A stretch of DNA of 15,712 nt, from the NCBI GenBank assembly GCA_947594085.1, contig CANQEB010000027.1, positions 1-15,712 on the forward strand. Direction: 5' to 3'. Source of the stretch: an uncultured Lachnospiraceae bacterium (lineage in GTDB: Bacteria; Bacillota; Clostridia; Lachnospirales; Lachnospiraceae). Below, one piece after another: positions 1-8,046 of the stretch; position 1 is the stretch's first letter; the number at the start of each line of letters is the position of its first letter. The notes below the pieces were generated by a model. It did not search any database. It worked only from the letters and a program-made list of their open reading frames with translations, and was not told where the DNA came from. The position numbers and the translations under genes are program-made.

Positions 1-1
1 G

Positions 2-670
2 CCGGAGGGCAGGGTGAAGCCGTGGGGGACAGGACACGCGGTGCTAAGCTGCATCGGAGTGGTTGACGGCCCGATGATTGTTATCAATGCCGATGACTAT
101 TATGGAAATCATGCGTTTGCAATGGCGTATGATTTCCTGATGAAGACAGAAGATGAGCCGGGCAGATACCATTATATGATGGTGGGATATCAGCTTGAGA
201 ATACGCTTACGGAGCATGGACATGTGGCACGCGGCGTATGTGTGACAGATGTGCAGGGAAATCTGGTTCGCGTGGACGAACGCACGCACATCGAGAAGCG
301 GGGGAGTGGCGCGTCTTATACCGAGGACGACGGCGCGACCTGGACAGTGATTCCAGCGCACAGCACGGTGTCGATGAACATGTGGGGATTTTCGGCAAGT
401 ATCCTGGATGAATTGAGGGCAAGATTCGTGAAATTCCTGGACGGGAATCTGGAGAAAAATCCGCTGAAGTGCGAGTATTTCCTGCCGTTTGTGGTCTGTG
501 AGCTGCTTGAGGAAGGCAGGGCGGATGTGAGGGTCATGCAGTCGCCGGACCGCTGGCACGGTGTTACCTACAAGGAAGATAAGCCGGTCGTCATGGCGGC
601 AATTCAGAAGCTGAAGGATGACGGCCTCTATCCGCCGAGACTGTGGGAAGATTCTGATGAAACTGCGTGA
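2..670 (+). CDS. Nucleotidyltransferase (NDP-sugar pyrophosphorylase-like), 5' end outside the window
   Basis: The reading frame is open from the first bases, and the residues before the first possible internal start (GTG at 14) read PEGRVKPWGTGHAVLSC, so the real start lies upstream of the window. The visible part (~222 residues) has the W-G-T-G-H-A-V motif and a V-I-N-A-D-D-Y-Y-G motif. These are typical of the nucleotidyltransferase fold, where the Asp pair binds the metal and sugar nucleotide. Such enzymes join a sugar-1-phosphate to an NTP in the cytoplasm to make an activated sugar for glycans, capsule or wall polymers. The specific sugar cannot be told from this part. The end is a clean TGA at 668-670. 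The next gene starts about 50 bp later and no clear terminator separates them. The family call is firm; the substrate is unknown. Confidence 0.85.
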   Translation, partial: PEGRVKPWGTGHAVLSCIGVVDGPMIVINADDYYGNHAFAMAYDFLMKTEDEPGRYHYMMVGYQLENTLTEHGHVARGVCVTDVQGNLVRVDERTHIEKRGSGASYTEDDGATWTVIPAHSTVSMNMWGFSASILDELRARFVKFLDGNLEKNPLKCEYFLPFVVCELLEEGRADVRVMQSPDRWHGVTYKEDKPVVMAAIQKLKDDGLYPPRLWEDSDETA

Positions 671-719
671 TGCTGTGCATGGATGAGCAATGGCCATGAG
701 ATTCCCTGTTTTTTAAAAT

Positions 720-1214
720 ATGAGGATGTGTCTGGATGTGAAAAGTCAAAATAAGAGAAGTACGTTTTCGACAGCCCTGCGAGCGGTCTTTGACAACAAT
801 TGGTTTTATGTAGCCTGTGTTGAATTGTGGGGGATTTATGTGCATTTGCCATATCCGCATCTGCCAGTTTATATATACCTGCCGCCGCTGTTCGCGTTTT
901 GTTATATGATATTTCTGATCTGGGAGCTGCTCAGCAGAAAGAGACAGGATAAGTTCGAGGGCGAGTGTGGGCCGTGCGAGCCAGAGCCCGGAAAGACGGT
1001 TGACCGAAAGGACTTTATGGATGGCCTTGCGCGAGTTTTGACCAGCAAGAGCAGTTATCTGATTGCGGCACTCTGCGCAATTCCCCCGTATTGGCTTGCA
1101 GAATATTATTATGACAGGTATTCATTTGGGATTGTTGTGAAGGGAGTCGTTATAGTGGTTTCGTTTGCAGCGGTATTTGCGTTTCTGGCGTACAGAAAGG
1201 CAAAGAAGATGTGA
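720..1214 (+). CDS. Small multi-pass membrane protein of unknown function
   Basis: A protein of about 164 residues with four hydrophobic stretches, at roughly residues 27-46, 48-70, 109-127 and 136-158. A charged loop (~71-105) separates the two pairs and contains a C-x-x-C (GECGPCEPE). The C-terminus is basic (YRKAKKM), which suits a cytoplasmic tail. I do not recognise the family. The start is uncertain: ATG at 720 has no ribosome-binding site, while GTG at 738 sits about 11 bp after GAGGA (722-726) and may be the true start, removing six residues. It follows the nucleotidyltransferase gene by ~50 bp and ends two bases before an antisense GGDEF remnant, so it lies next to a rearrangement border. 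The membrane pattern supports a real gene, but the weak start signal keeps confidence moderate. Confidence 0.55.
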   Translation: MRMCLDVKSQNKRSTFSTALRAVFDNNWFYVACVELWGIYVHLPYPHLPVYIYLPPLFAFCYMIFLIWELLSRKRQDKFEGECGPCEPEPGKTVDRKDFMDGLARVLTSKSSYLIAALCAIPPYWLAEYYYDRYSFGIVVKGVVIVVSFAAVFAFLAYRKAKKM

Positions 1215-1216
1215 GT

Positions 1217-1390
1217 CTTTTCTTTCTTTTCGCGGTACATATTCTGATCAGATTGTGTGAGGCATTTTTCGAGGGAATCTTCCCCGCCGTTCAGCGTGGC
1301 GATGCCAAATGAGATACTGAGCTGCCAACTCCCGATATGATACTGCGCTTCGGCCTGCTTCAGCTGCGGACGCAGCGTCTGGCGCCAAAA
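1217..1390 (-). pseudogene. GGDEF (diguanylate cyclase) C-terminal remnant
   Basis: Read on the minus strand, this stretch gives about 58 residues that include LSISFGIA, then a spacer, then LTQSDQNMYREKKEK. This is the usual end of GGDEF domains (strand with S-x-G-x-A, then A/S-D-x-x-M-Y-x-x-K). The GGDEF active-site motif and everything before it are missing: upstream the frame runs into AT-rich promoter DNA with no start. At the other end there is no stop after KEKTH; the frame simply continues antisense into the small membrane protein gene. Both ends are therefore lost and it cannot make c-di-GMP. It is best read as a decayed fragment left by a deletion or recombination. A chance match is unlikely because the order and spacing of conserved positions are right. 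Confidence 0.65.
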
Positions 1391-1455
1391 TATACAAAAA
1401 ATTTTTACGATGTGGGAGGAGAATATTTCATCTCCTGTGATAAATATTAATAAAA

Positions 1456-1491
1456 TTGTAACAGTATTGCATATACAAAATATGGTATAAT
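1456..1491 (+). promoter_or_regulatory. Extended -10 promoter for the M60 protease cluster
   Basis: TATAAT at 1486-1491 is preceded by TG one base earlier (1483-1484), giving the extended -10 form TGnTATAAT. No good -35 box sits at 17 bp; TTGCAT (1467-1472) is too close and TTGTAA (1456-1461) too far, so recognition probably rests on the extended -10. The surrounding DNA (1391-1500) is very AT-rich. Transcription should start near 1498, giving a leader of about 90 nt. Confidence 0.6.
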
Positions 1492-1513
1492 AAAAAATCA
1501 GAGTATACCAGAG

Positions 1514-1551
1514 AAGGGATCTGCATTTTGCAGAGGTAGACTCTATCCCTT
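1514..1551 (+). promoter_or_regulatory. Folded 5' leader ahead of the M60 protease gene
   Basis: AAGGGAT (1514-1520) is perfectly complementary to ATCCCTT (1545-1551). Inside it lies a second perfect hairpin, CTGCA (1521-1525) with TGCAG (1529-1533) and a TTT loop. The remaining inner bases (1534-1544) can make only a weak third stem. No T-run follows, so it is not an intrinsic terminator. It begins about 16 nt into the predicted transcript. I do not recognise a known riboswitch; it could be a leader that stabilises the mRNA or a protein-binding site. Confidence 0.5.
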
Positions 1552-1587
1552 GGGGAGGGGAAATATAATTTAAGAGGGGGCATGCAC

Positions 1588-4500
1588 ATGAAAAGAGCTT
1601 TGGCAATCGTGCTTGCAGGTTGTATGGTATTGCAGCCGCTATCAGGTTACAGTCTGGTAGCTGCGGCATCGGAGACTGATCTTGTTCCGTTGGAGGAGAG
1701 CAGCACGGATGCGATGACTGTGGATGAGGTCGGCGCAGAATATACGGAACAGGAAAATGTGGAATCAGATTATTCAACCCAGGTCGAGGTGTTGCCGGAA
1801 GGACAAGAACAGCAGGAACAGCAGCCTGGGATTTCAGATACTCCTGATACAGGAGTGTCCGATATAGTAGTGACACAGGGGGATATGACAGAGGATCCGT
1901 CGACGGACGCTGAGGTACAAGAATCAGGCTCCGCGGACGGCTCTTTTGATGTCTCTGGGACAGATAGCAATGAGGAGGATATTCTTCCGGACGATGGAAT
2001 GATTCTGGATGATGCGGTGATTTTGGATGAAATCATTGCGATCGACGATACGGAAGGTACAGCGCCGGAATCCGAGAGCGAATGGGAGGCAGAACCTGAA
2101 TCCGAACCGCAGACGGAGACTGTGCCGGAGCTGGAATCAGAGGCAGTGACAGAGATTGCGCCTGAGGCGGAATCCGAGTCTGAGTCGGAGATCTCACTGG
2201 GGGATTTTGCGGCAGGGATACAGGCGATCTCGATGGATGAGTGGACGGAGTCGTACATCGAAGTCGAGGTAGTGGCGACGCTTCCGTTCCTTGAGTCAAA
2301 GGCCGTCACCATTTCTGTCGCTCCGGAGTCGGAGGGAGCTACCAGCGGAGAAACGAGAACTGTCAGCATAGCGGTTCCCGGAGGGACGACAGGAGAGAAG
2401 AAGGCGGCTGCATCAGAGAAGTTTTCTGTCGCCTGCGGGTCCTACAAAGTGACGATTTGCGCGGACCAGTTTGCGGATTATGAGCAGACGGTGCAGGTTC
2501 GCGCGCATGAAGATGCCAAAATTAAGGTGTACACGTCCAAGATAGAGAGCGAAGGCGCCAAGTGTGGTTGGCTGCGCCTTGGAGATGTGGATGGGGACCA
2601 TGATATTACAGACGCGGATGTAAAGGCACTCGTATCAGCAGTCCATGGGGATTCAATTGACGCAAAACTTGATCTGAACGCGAATGGCATCGTGGATCTT
2701 GCCGATCTGCAGTTTGCGGTACAAGGCCTTGGAGAACACCAGGAGGCGACCGTCACCAGGCGTTCTGTTCCGAATCGTGTGGAGCATGACGCAAAGACGA
2801 GGATCGAGGGAATTGACAGCCTTCTCAATGACAACGGTGTGGCGACGCTGAGCCCGACGAACGGGGAGACGATTTCACCGGAGAACCCTGTGTCGGTTGC
2901 GTTTGATTTTGGGACGACGGCTCTGGGAACGGATGGCTCGGTCACAGATGAACTGCCGGTACTTGGGGGAATGACGCTGCAGGCGCCGGTCGCGAGAGAT
3001 GAGAAGACGGGGGAATTGACCAGCGATATCACAGGCGGTTCTGTTCTCGTGGAGGCGGAAAAGGATGGAGAGACGAAGATCTATGAGATCCCGCTGATCA
3101 AAGGGACAGAGCCGATAAGGACCGAACCGGCGGAAATAGGGACGATTCCCGTGCCGGAGGAGACTGAGGAGTCACAGGAAAGTGCAGTGCAGGAGGAGAT
3201 GCCGGCATCGATTATGCTTATGACGGCAGGTCTTCCGATCAGTGCGATGCCTGCAGAAGAGACTTCTGTCGACGCGGATTTGGGCGGTGTGATCTCCATT
3301 GACGCGGTCGAAGAGATCGATGCGGAGGATGTGCCTGCTCAGATCGCGGTGAAGGCCGGTTTGGATATTGCCGACGGGGCAACAGAGAATATCGCTGTCG
3401 AGGAGTCCGAAAAGTCGTCTGAAGAGACGTGGAAAGTGGATGAGACGCTGGAAGCTGCCACTTTGGAGATGGATGGCTCGTTTGTCCTGGATTTCGGTGC
3501 TCAGATCGCCGTAAAGCGAGTCACAATTCGCATCACGGGGACGAAGCAGACGCAGGCTCTGGCGGAGATCGCAAAAGTGCAGTTCGTCAATGATATGAAG
3601 GACAGAATCCCGGCACCGAATCTGAATATTCCGGAGATAAAGGAGATTTTGTCTAAGAACGAAGAGCTTGTAGTGGACTGGAAAGAACAGACAAATGTGA
3701 CCGGCTATGAGATTGAGATCTCCGGCCCGGTCAAGAAGGCGGCAGATCAGACGCAGATCGTACGTGTTTTGAATACGCCGCACACGATCTCATCGATCAA
3801 CGACAAGTCACTGTACAACTACAGAGATTACAGGATCAGGATTCGCTCCGTCAATGGAGAGTGGAGCAGTCTCTGGACAGAAGTGAAGACGGCGCAGCCA
3901 GCGCCGGAGAATCCTCCGGACAGAGTCGACAACGTGGTGGCGAAGGGTGGTTTTCGCTCTATACAGGTATCCTGGAAGGATATGGACGATGCCAACGGCT
4001 ATATGGTCTTCTACCGGGAGAAAGGCTCAGCGGCCTACAGACCGGTGGTGCAGGACTATGCGCTCCCGAAGGATGGCACGGGACGTCTGATGCAGAACAG
4101 CTGCCTGATTACCGGTTTGCAGGATCTTACAACCTACGAAATCTATGTGGTCGCGTGGAATGATTACGACCATGGTTCCTGGGGCAACAACGAACCGGGA
4201 ACAGGCGCTGGGCCGCGCGTTGCGGAGGCGGTGACCGAGAGCGGTGACACACCGCGGCTTCCGAAGTATCAGCTGATCAACACATATGGCGGGTCGTACG
4301 ACGATAAGGCAGAGGGCGTTGTCGGGAAGCTGACGGATCATATTGTGAGTGCGGTGTGCGGCACACACAATGGCCAGAAGATGATTGAGAGCCCTCTGGA
4401 TCAGGAGAAGGAAGCGACAGAAGGAAAGACCCCGACAGTCAATGGGAAAAAATGGAAGTATGCGCAGTGGGCGTTCGGGACGGTAGACAACAGCTACAGT

Positions 4501-7500
4501 TCTTACTGGACGAAGAAGGACTGGGACGACGGCGTGTCCTACCCGGTTGCCGACTTCAGCAAGGGCGTCACGGTCACGTTCGACCAGCCTTATACGATGA
4601 ATTATCTCACTTTCACGGCGGCGGATCTGCAGGGCAATGTGGAGACTGCGCAGATCGTCTACTGGAAGGATGAGAGTGAGATAAATGCGAACACTTCAGG
4701 GACGGCGGTCGGCTGCAGTGTGGTGCGCAGCCTTGATGAGACGAATCGCCCGTACTATGTGGTGAAATTTGACGAGAAGATCACGGCGCAGCAGGTACAT
4801 CTGTATATCGGTACGACATACGCCAATATACAGCTGAAGATCGCGGAGATTCATTTCCACCGCTACAATGAGGCGGTGGACGGAGCGGTCGAGGCGTTGT
4901 TCGCGGATTCGGAGCATTCGATGCTCAGCGAGCAGTTGGCAGCGCTGGCGTCGACTGACAAGGAGGCTGCGAAAGCTGAGATTGACAAGGTGAAAGCGAT
5001 CGTGGAGACGAAGGATGCGGCAACGGGAGAATACCACCCGCTCAAGGATTTTCTTTTGCTTGATCTCGAAGGAGCGAAGGAGCTCGTCGATCTGCAGCTT
5101 GATGAGCCGTTCTACGTGGACAACACGATCACAGCGGCGAAGGATAGGCATCTGAATTTCGGCGGCCTGAATGCGTGGCAGCCTCTCGGACGAGTTGCGG
5201 CTGCGGGTGAGAAGTTGATTGTCTACGTCGGTCACAACGCGAAGAGCATCCGCCAGAACGCGAGTCTGCAGCTGATCTTCACGCAGTACCATGCAGAGTC
5301 GAACGCGCTGGCGAGATCCTACAATTTGAAGGTCGGCAAGAACGAGATCACGGTTCCGGTGGTCGCGACGACCGGCGGGAAGGAGCGTGGCGGTCAGCTC
5401 TATGTGGCTTACACCGGCAACAATGCGAAGGATCAGTACGTCGTGCGCATCAACGGCGGCGCGAAGATTCCGACGCTGAATATTTACAACAAGAGTGGCG
5501 CTGACAAGACAGCCGCGATCAGCGCCTACGTTGCTGAGCTTGGCGAATATGTCGCAAAAGTTGAAGCCGAACATGACAGGTTGCACTACAATGGGACGGA
5601 AGCGGCGAAGAAGGACAAAAACGGCGTGAACAACAGCTATGTCTATTTCCCGTACGATGTGCAGAATTGCTTCCTGAATGCGACCGACCTGATGATGGAT
5701 CACATGATGTACTCTGTGCCGGCGACCCGGATCTGGGATGCGCTCAGCAAGTATTCATCGGATGCGGAGAAGGCCTCGGCGGTGGAGCGCGCGCTGAACG
5801 CGATTGAGAAGACGATGACGCTGTTTTATCAGCATAAAGGTCTGTTCAAAGGGGCTGGCGGAAACAAGGAGACACCTGCGCAGCACCTGAATATTCGCTA
5901 CATGCAGATGTTCTCAGGCGCATTCATGTATGCGTCCGGCAACCACATCGGCGTAGAGTTCCCGGAGACGGGACTTGCGATGGCAGAGAGCTGGGATGGT
6001 TACGGATGGGGTGTCGCGCACGAGATCGGCCACGACATCAATGATCCGAACTATGCGATCGCTGAGATTACAAACAACTATTTTGCACAGCTGCTCACGA
6101 AAGCGGCGAATACAGATCATGCGACGCGGTTTAAATATGAGGACGTCTACGAGAAGGTGACCTCCGGGGCGATCGGGCGCTCGCCGAACGGGGCAGTGCA
6201 GCTTGCGCTCTATTGGCAGCTCCATCTCGCGTTTGACGACTATACGGAGAATGCGGATGGCTACCGGGATGACCGATATATTTTCAGCGATTATCAAAAG
6301 ATGTTTGACAACCTGTTCTTTGCGCGTGTGGATACGTATTCGAGGAATCCGGGCATGGCGCCGAAGAACAAGGATGCAAAACTGGCGGTAGATCTGAAGC
6401 TGGTCAAGGACGTTGACCAAAATTTGATGCGCCTTGCATGTGCGGCGGCGCAGGAGAACATGCTTCCGTTCTTTGAACGCTGGGGCATGGTGCCAGACGA
6501 GGATACGCAGAAATTCGCGGCACAGTACGGGAGCCCGACCGAAAAGGCCTACTACTATGTGAATGACGACGCGAGAAATTATCGTGCGGATCACAAGAGT
6601 GAAGAAGAGACTTTAAGGATCACGGGTGCTACGGCAAATGTGTCCGTGGACGATGCGAGGACAAACGAGAACCGGGTGGTTCTCGATATGAGTGCAGACA
6701 CGGCTCACAAGGATGCGATCCTTGGTTATGAGGTGGTCCGCAGCACATATTGGAGAGGAAGAAAGCAGAAGGCGGAAGTGATTGGCTTTGCCCTGGCGGG
6801 TGAAAACGGCGAGGCGTCCTATACAGATACGATAGCGGCTCTGGATAACCGGGTGCTTTACTATGAGGTGAGGGCGGTCGACAAGTTCCTGAACTACTCT
6901 CAGATTTCTCAGACCGTATCGGCGCGTGTGTCCACGGGCGGTGCGCTTGGAAAGAATTTGTGGTCTGTGGAAACGACCATCACTGCGGAAGATGGGCAGG
7001 ATAAGATTCTGAAGGACGACGAACACCCGGATGGCGGTTTCGACGCGGACAGCAAGCCTGCGGTCGAGTATGGTATCGGCAAGGTGATTGACGGTATGGT
7101 CGACGATGAGACAGTTGGCCCGTTCCTTGGGACAGCTACCGCTGATGACAGGATTATCATCGATATGCAGAAACCGATGGAGGTCACCTCTGTGAAGTAT
7201 TACGGCGGTGCGCTCGGCCCTGTCACAGTCTCTGTCAGCAGCGACAAGAGCAGCTGGGTGACAGTGAAAGAGAACTATGAGTTCAACGGAACAGACGAGG
7301 ATGGCAGTTCGCAGACGATCTGGTTCGACTCTGTCCAGGCAGAAGAGAAAGAGAAGTGGATCGGGACGTATGATGCCCGCTACGTAAGTTTTGTAATTCA
7401 CAATGCGGGCAAGGTGGAGATCGACGAGATCGATATCTGTGGTCCGTCCGGCGATGACGTTTCCTTCTACAGTGACGTGAAGCAGGCCGTCGGTATAGCG

Positions 7501-8031
7501 GCGAATACCTGCCCATATGCGTATGATGAGGACGGCAATCTGCTCACGATCCCGGAAGGTGCACTGATCTTCACCGGCAGCTATAAGGGCAATCCGGCGT
7601 ATAATATGGTTGTGCTCTACGACGGCGCGCAGGCGGACGGGGAAAGGCACGGCAACGTGGTCGGAGCCGATCTCGAGAAGAACACCGTGTACGCGGAGCA
7701 GGTGATACTTGCGGATGTTCCGGCAAACGGCAATCTCGGTGAGACTTCAGACGGCAAGTGGATCTACTTTGTGACGCCGCCTGATGAGACCCAGTGGGCG
7801 GACAGCGCGAAGGTTAAGGAACATTCGAAGCAGGTTTACGAAGGCATTTTGAAGGCTGGCGAGGGTGTTGTGCGCGCGGAATTGTATCGAGTGGACAATG
7901 CTCTCACGCTTGAAGGCGAGCGCATCGTCAGCGACACCGCGTTCCTGACATTGCCGAAGAGCTTTGAAGAGCTCGGCACGATCAGGCTGGATATCAAGAT
8001 GCCGGAACAAAAGCAGACGGAAAACCAGTAA
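1588..8031 (+). CDS. Very large secreted M60-family (enhancin/mucinase-type) metalloprotease with dockerin-like, Fn3 and discoidin modules
   Basis: About 2147 residues, exported by a signal peptide (KRALAIVLAG core, A-rich end near residue 28). ATG at 1588 is preferred over ATG at 1582 because GAGGGGG (1574-1580) sits 7 bp before it. Numbering from 1588: acidic Glu/Ser-rich linker ~30-205; beta-rich domain ~225-325; dockerin-like pair of EF-hand loops, D333-D344 (DVDGDHDITDAD) and D362-D373 (DLNANGIVDLAD); a discoidin-like half around 620-670; Fn3 at ~675-771 and ~778-883; discoidin-like ~892-1092; peptidase M60 ~1185-1510; Fn3 ~1676-1780; discoidin ~1785-1950; an unrecognised C-terminal domain ~1955-2147. 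The catalytic motif is HEIGH at 1478-1482 with the third ligand E1493, fitting HExGH-x(8-28)-E. Known M60 enzymes cut mucins and other O-glycoproteins, so host mucin is the probable substrate (inference). There is no sorting signal or membrane anchor, so surface attachment would need a partner. Confidence 0.9.
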   Translation: MKRALAIVLAGCMVLQPLSGYSLVAAASETDLVPLEESSTDAMTVDEVGAEYTEQENVESDYSTQVEVLPEGQEQQEQQPGISDTPDTGVSDIVVTQGDMTEDPSTDAEVQESGSADGSFDVSGTDSNEEDILPDDGMILDDAVILDEIIAIDDTEGTAPESESEWEAEPESEPQTETVPELESEAVTEIAPEAESESESEISLGDFAAGIQAISMDEWTESYIEVEVVATLPFLESKAVTISVAPESEGATSGETRTVSIAVPGGTTGEKKAAASEKFSVACGSYKVTICADQFADYEQTVQVRAHEDAKIKVYTSKIESEGAKCGWLRLGDVDGDHDITDADVKALVSAVHGDSIDAKLDLNANGIVDLADLQFAVQGLGEHQEATVTRRSVPNRVEHDAKTRIEGIDSLLNDNGVATLSPTNGETISPENPVSVAFDFGTTALGTDGSVTDELPVLGGMTLQAPVARDEKTGELTSDITGGSVLVEAEKDGETKIYEIPLIKGTEPIRTEPAEIGTIPVPEETEESQESAVQEEMPASIMLMTAGLPISAMPAEETSVDADLGGVISIDAVEEIDAEDVPAQIAVKAGLDIADGATENIAVEESEKSSEETWKVDETLEAATLEMDGSFVLDFGAQIAVKRVTIRITGTKQTQALAEIAKVQFVNDMKDRIPAPNLNIPEIKEILSKNEELVVDWKEQTNVTGYEIEISGPVKKAADQTQIVRVLNTPHTISSINDKSLYNYRDYRIRIRSVNGEWSSLWTEVKTAQPAPENPPDRVDNVVAKGGFRSIQVSWKDMDDANGYMVFYREKGSAAYRPVVQDYALPKDGTGRLMQNSCLITGLQDLTTYEIYVVAWNDYDHGSWGNNEPGTGAGPRVAEAVTESGDTPRLPKYQLINTYGGSYDDKAEGVVGKLTDHIVSAVCGTHNGQKMIESPLDQEKEATEGKTPTVNGKKWKYAQWAFGTVDNSYSSYWTKKDWDDGVSYPVADFSKGVTVTFDQPYTMNYLTFTAADLQGNVETAQIVYWKDESEINANTSGTAVGCSVVRSLDETNRPYYVVKFDEKITAQQVHLYIGTTYANIQLKIAEIHFHRYNEAVDGAVEALFADSEHSMLSEQLAALASTDKEAAKAEIDKVKAIVETKDAATGEYHPLKDFLLLDLEGAKELVDLQLDEPFYVDNTITAAKDRHLNFGGLNAWQPLGRVAAAGEKLIVYVGHNAKSIRQNASLQLIFTQYHAESNALARSYNLKVGKNEITVPVVATTGGKERGGQLYVAYTGNNAKDQYVVRINGGAKIPTLNIYNKSGADKTAAISAYVAELGEYVAKVEAEHDRLHYNGTEAAKKDKNGVNNSYVYFPYDVQNCFLNATDLMMDHMMYSVPATRIWDALSKYSSDAEKASAVERALNAIEKTMTLFYQHKGLFKGAGGNKETPAQHLNIRYMQMFSGAFMYASGNHIGVEFPETGLAMAESWDGYGWGVAHEIGHDINDPNYAIAEITNNYFAQLLTKAANTDHATRFKYEDVYEKVTSGAIGRSPNGAVQLALYWQLHLAFDDYTENADGYRDDRYIFSDYQKMFDNLFFARVDTYSRNPGMAPKNKDAKLAVDLKLVKDVDQNLMRLACAAAQENMLPFFERWGMVPDEDTQKFAAQYGSPTEKAYYYVNDDARNYRADHKSEEETLRITGATANVSVDDARTNENRVVLDMSADTAHKDAILGYEVVRSTYWRGRKQKAEVIGFALAGENGEASYTDTIAALDNRVLYYEVRAVDKFLNYSQISQTVSARVSTGGALGKNLWSVETTITAEDGQDKILKDDEHPDGGFDADSKPAVEYGIGKVIDGMVDDETVGPFLGTATADDRIIIDMQKPMEVTSVKYYGGALGPVTVSVSSDKSSWVTVKENYEFNGTDEDGSSQTIWFDSVQAEEKEKWIGTYDARYVSFVIHNAGKVEIDEIDICGPSGDDVSFYSDVKQAVGIAANTCPYAYDEDGNLLTIPEGALIFTGSYKGNPAYNMVVLYDGAQADGERHGNVVGADLEKNTVYAEQVILADVPANGNLGETSDGKWIYFVTPPDETQWADSAKVKEHSKQVYEGILKAGEGVVRAELYRVDNALTLEGERIVSDTAFLTLPKSFEELGTIRLDIKMPEQKQTENQ
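2572..2736 (+). other. Dockerin-like module (two EF-hand calcium loops) within the M60 protease
   Basis: The encoded segment has GDVDGDHDITDADV and, 29 residues later, LDLNANGIVDLADL. In both, Asp/Asn falls at loop positions 1, 3, 5 and 12, as in type I dockerins, and hydrophobic helices follow each loop. Dockerins bind calcium and dock onto cohesins. Its position near the N-terminus rather than the C-terminus is less usual. It might instead be a structural calcium site with no cohesin partner. Confidence 0.7.
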
Positions 8032-8046
8032 AAGGAGGAATTTGAG

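Noticed and set aside
671..719. Possible terminator after the nucleotidyltransferase gene
   Set aside because: CATGG/CCATG and a run of six T are present, but the stem is short and lies ~11 bases before the T-run, so it does not form a convincing intrinsic terminator.
1588..1623. Lipobox-like L-A-G-C near the protease N-terminus (lipoprotein reading)
   Set aside because: The Cys is only at residue 10, too early for a normal lipoprotein signal, and the hydrophobic stretch continues to an A-rich type I cleavage region near residue 28.
1770..2369. Ser/Asp-rich open frame on the minus strand, like a surface repeat protein
   Set aside because: It is the mirror of the Glu/Ser-rich linker codons (GAA/TCC/GAG) of the protease, so the low-complexity pattern is an artefact.
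4696..7650. Long open frames on the minus strand (4696-5703 and 6613-7650)
   Set aside because: They lie antisense within the M60 protease gene, show Arg/His/Ile/Leu-rich composition typical of reverse-frame shadows, have no ribosome-binding site, and hold no recognisable domain. The plus-strand frame carries the clear HEIGH active site.
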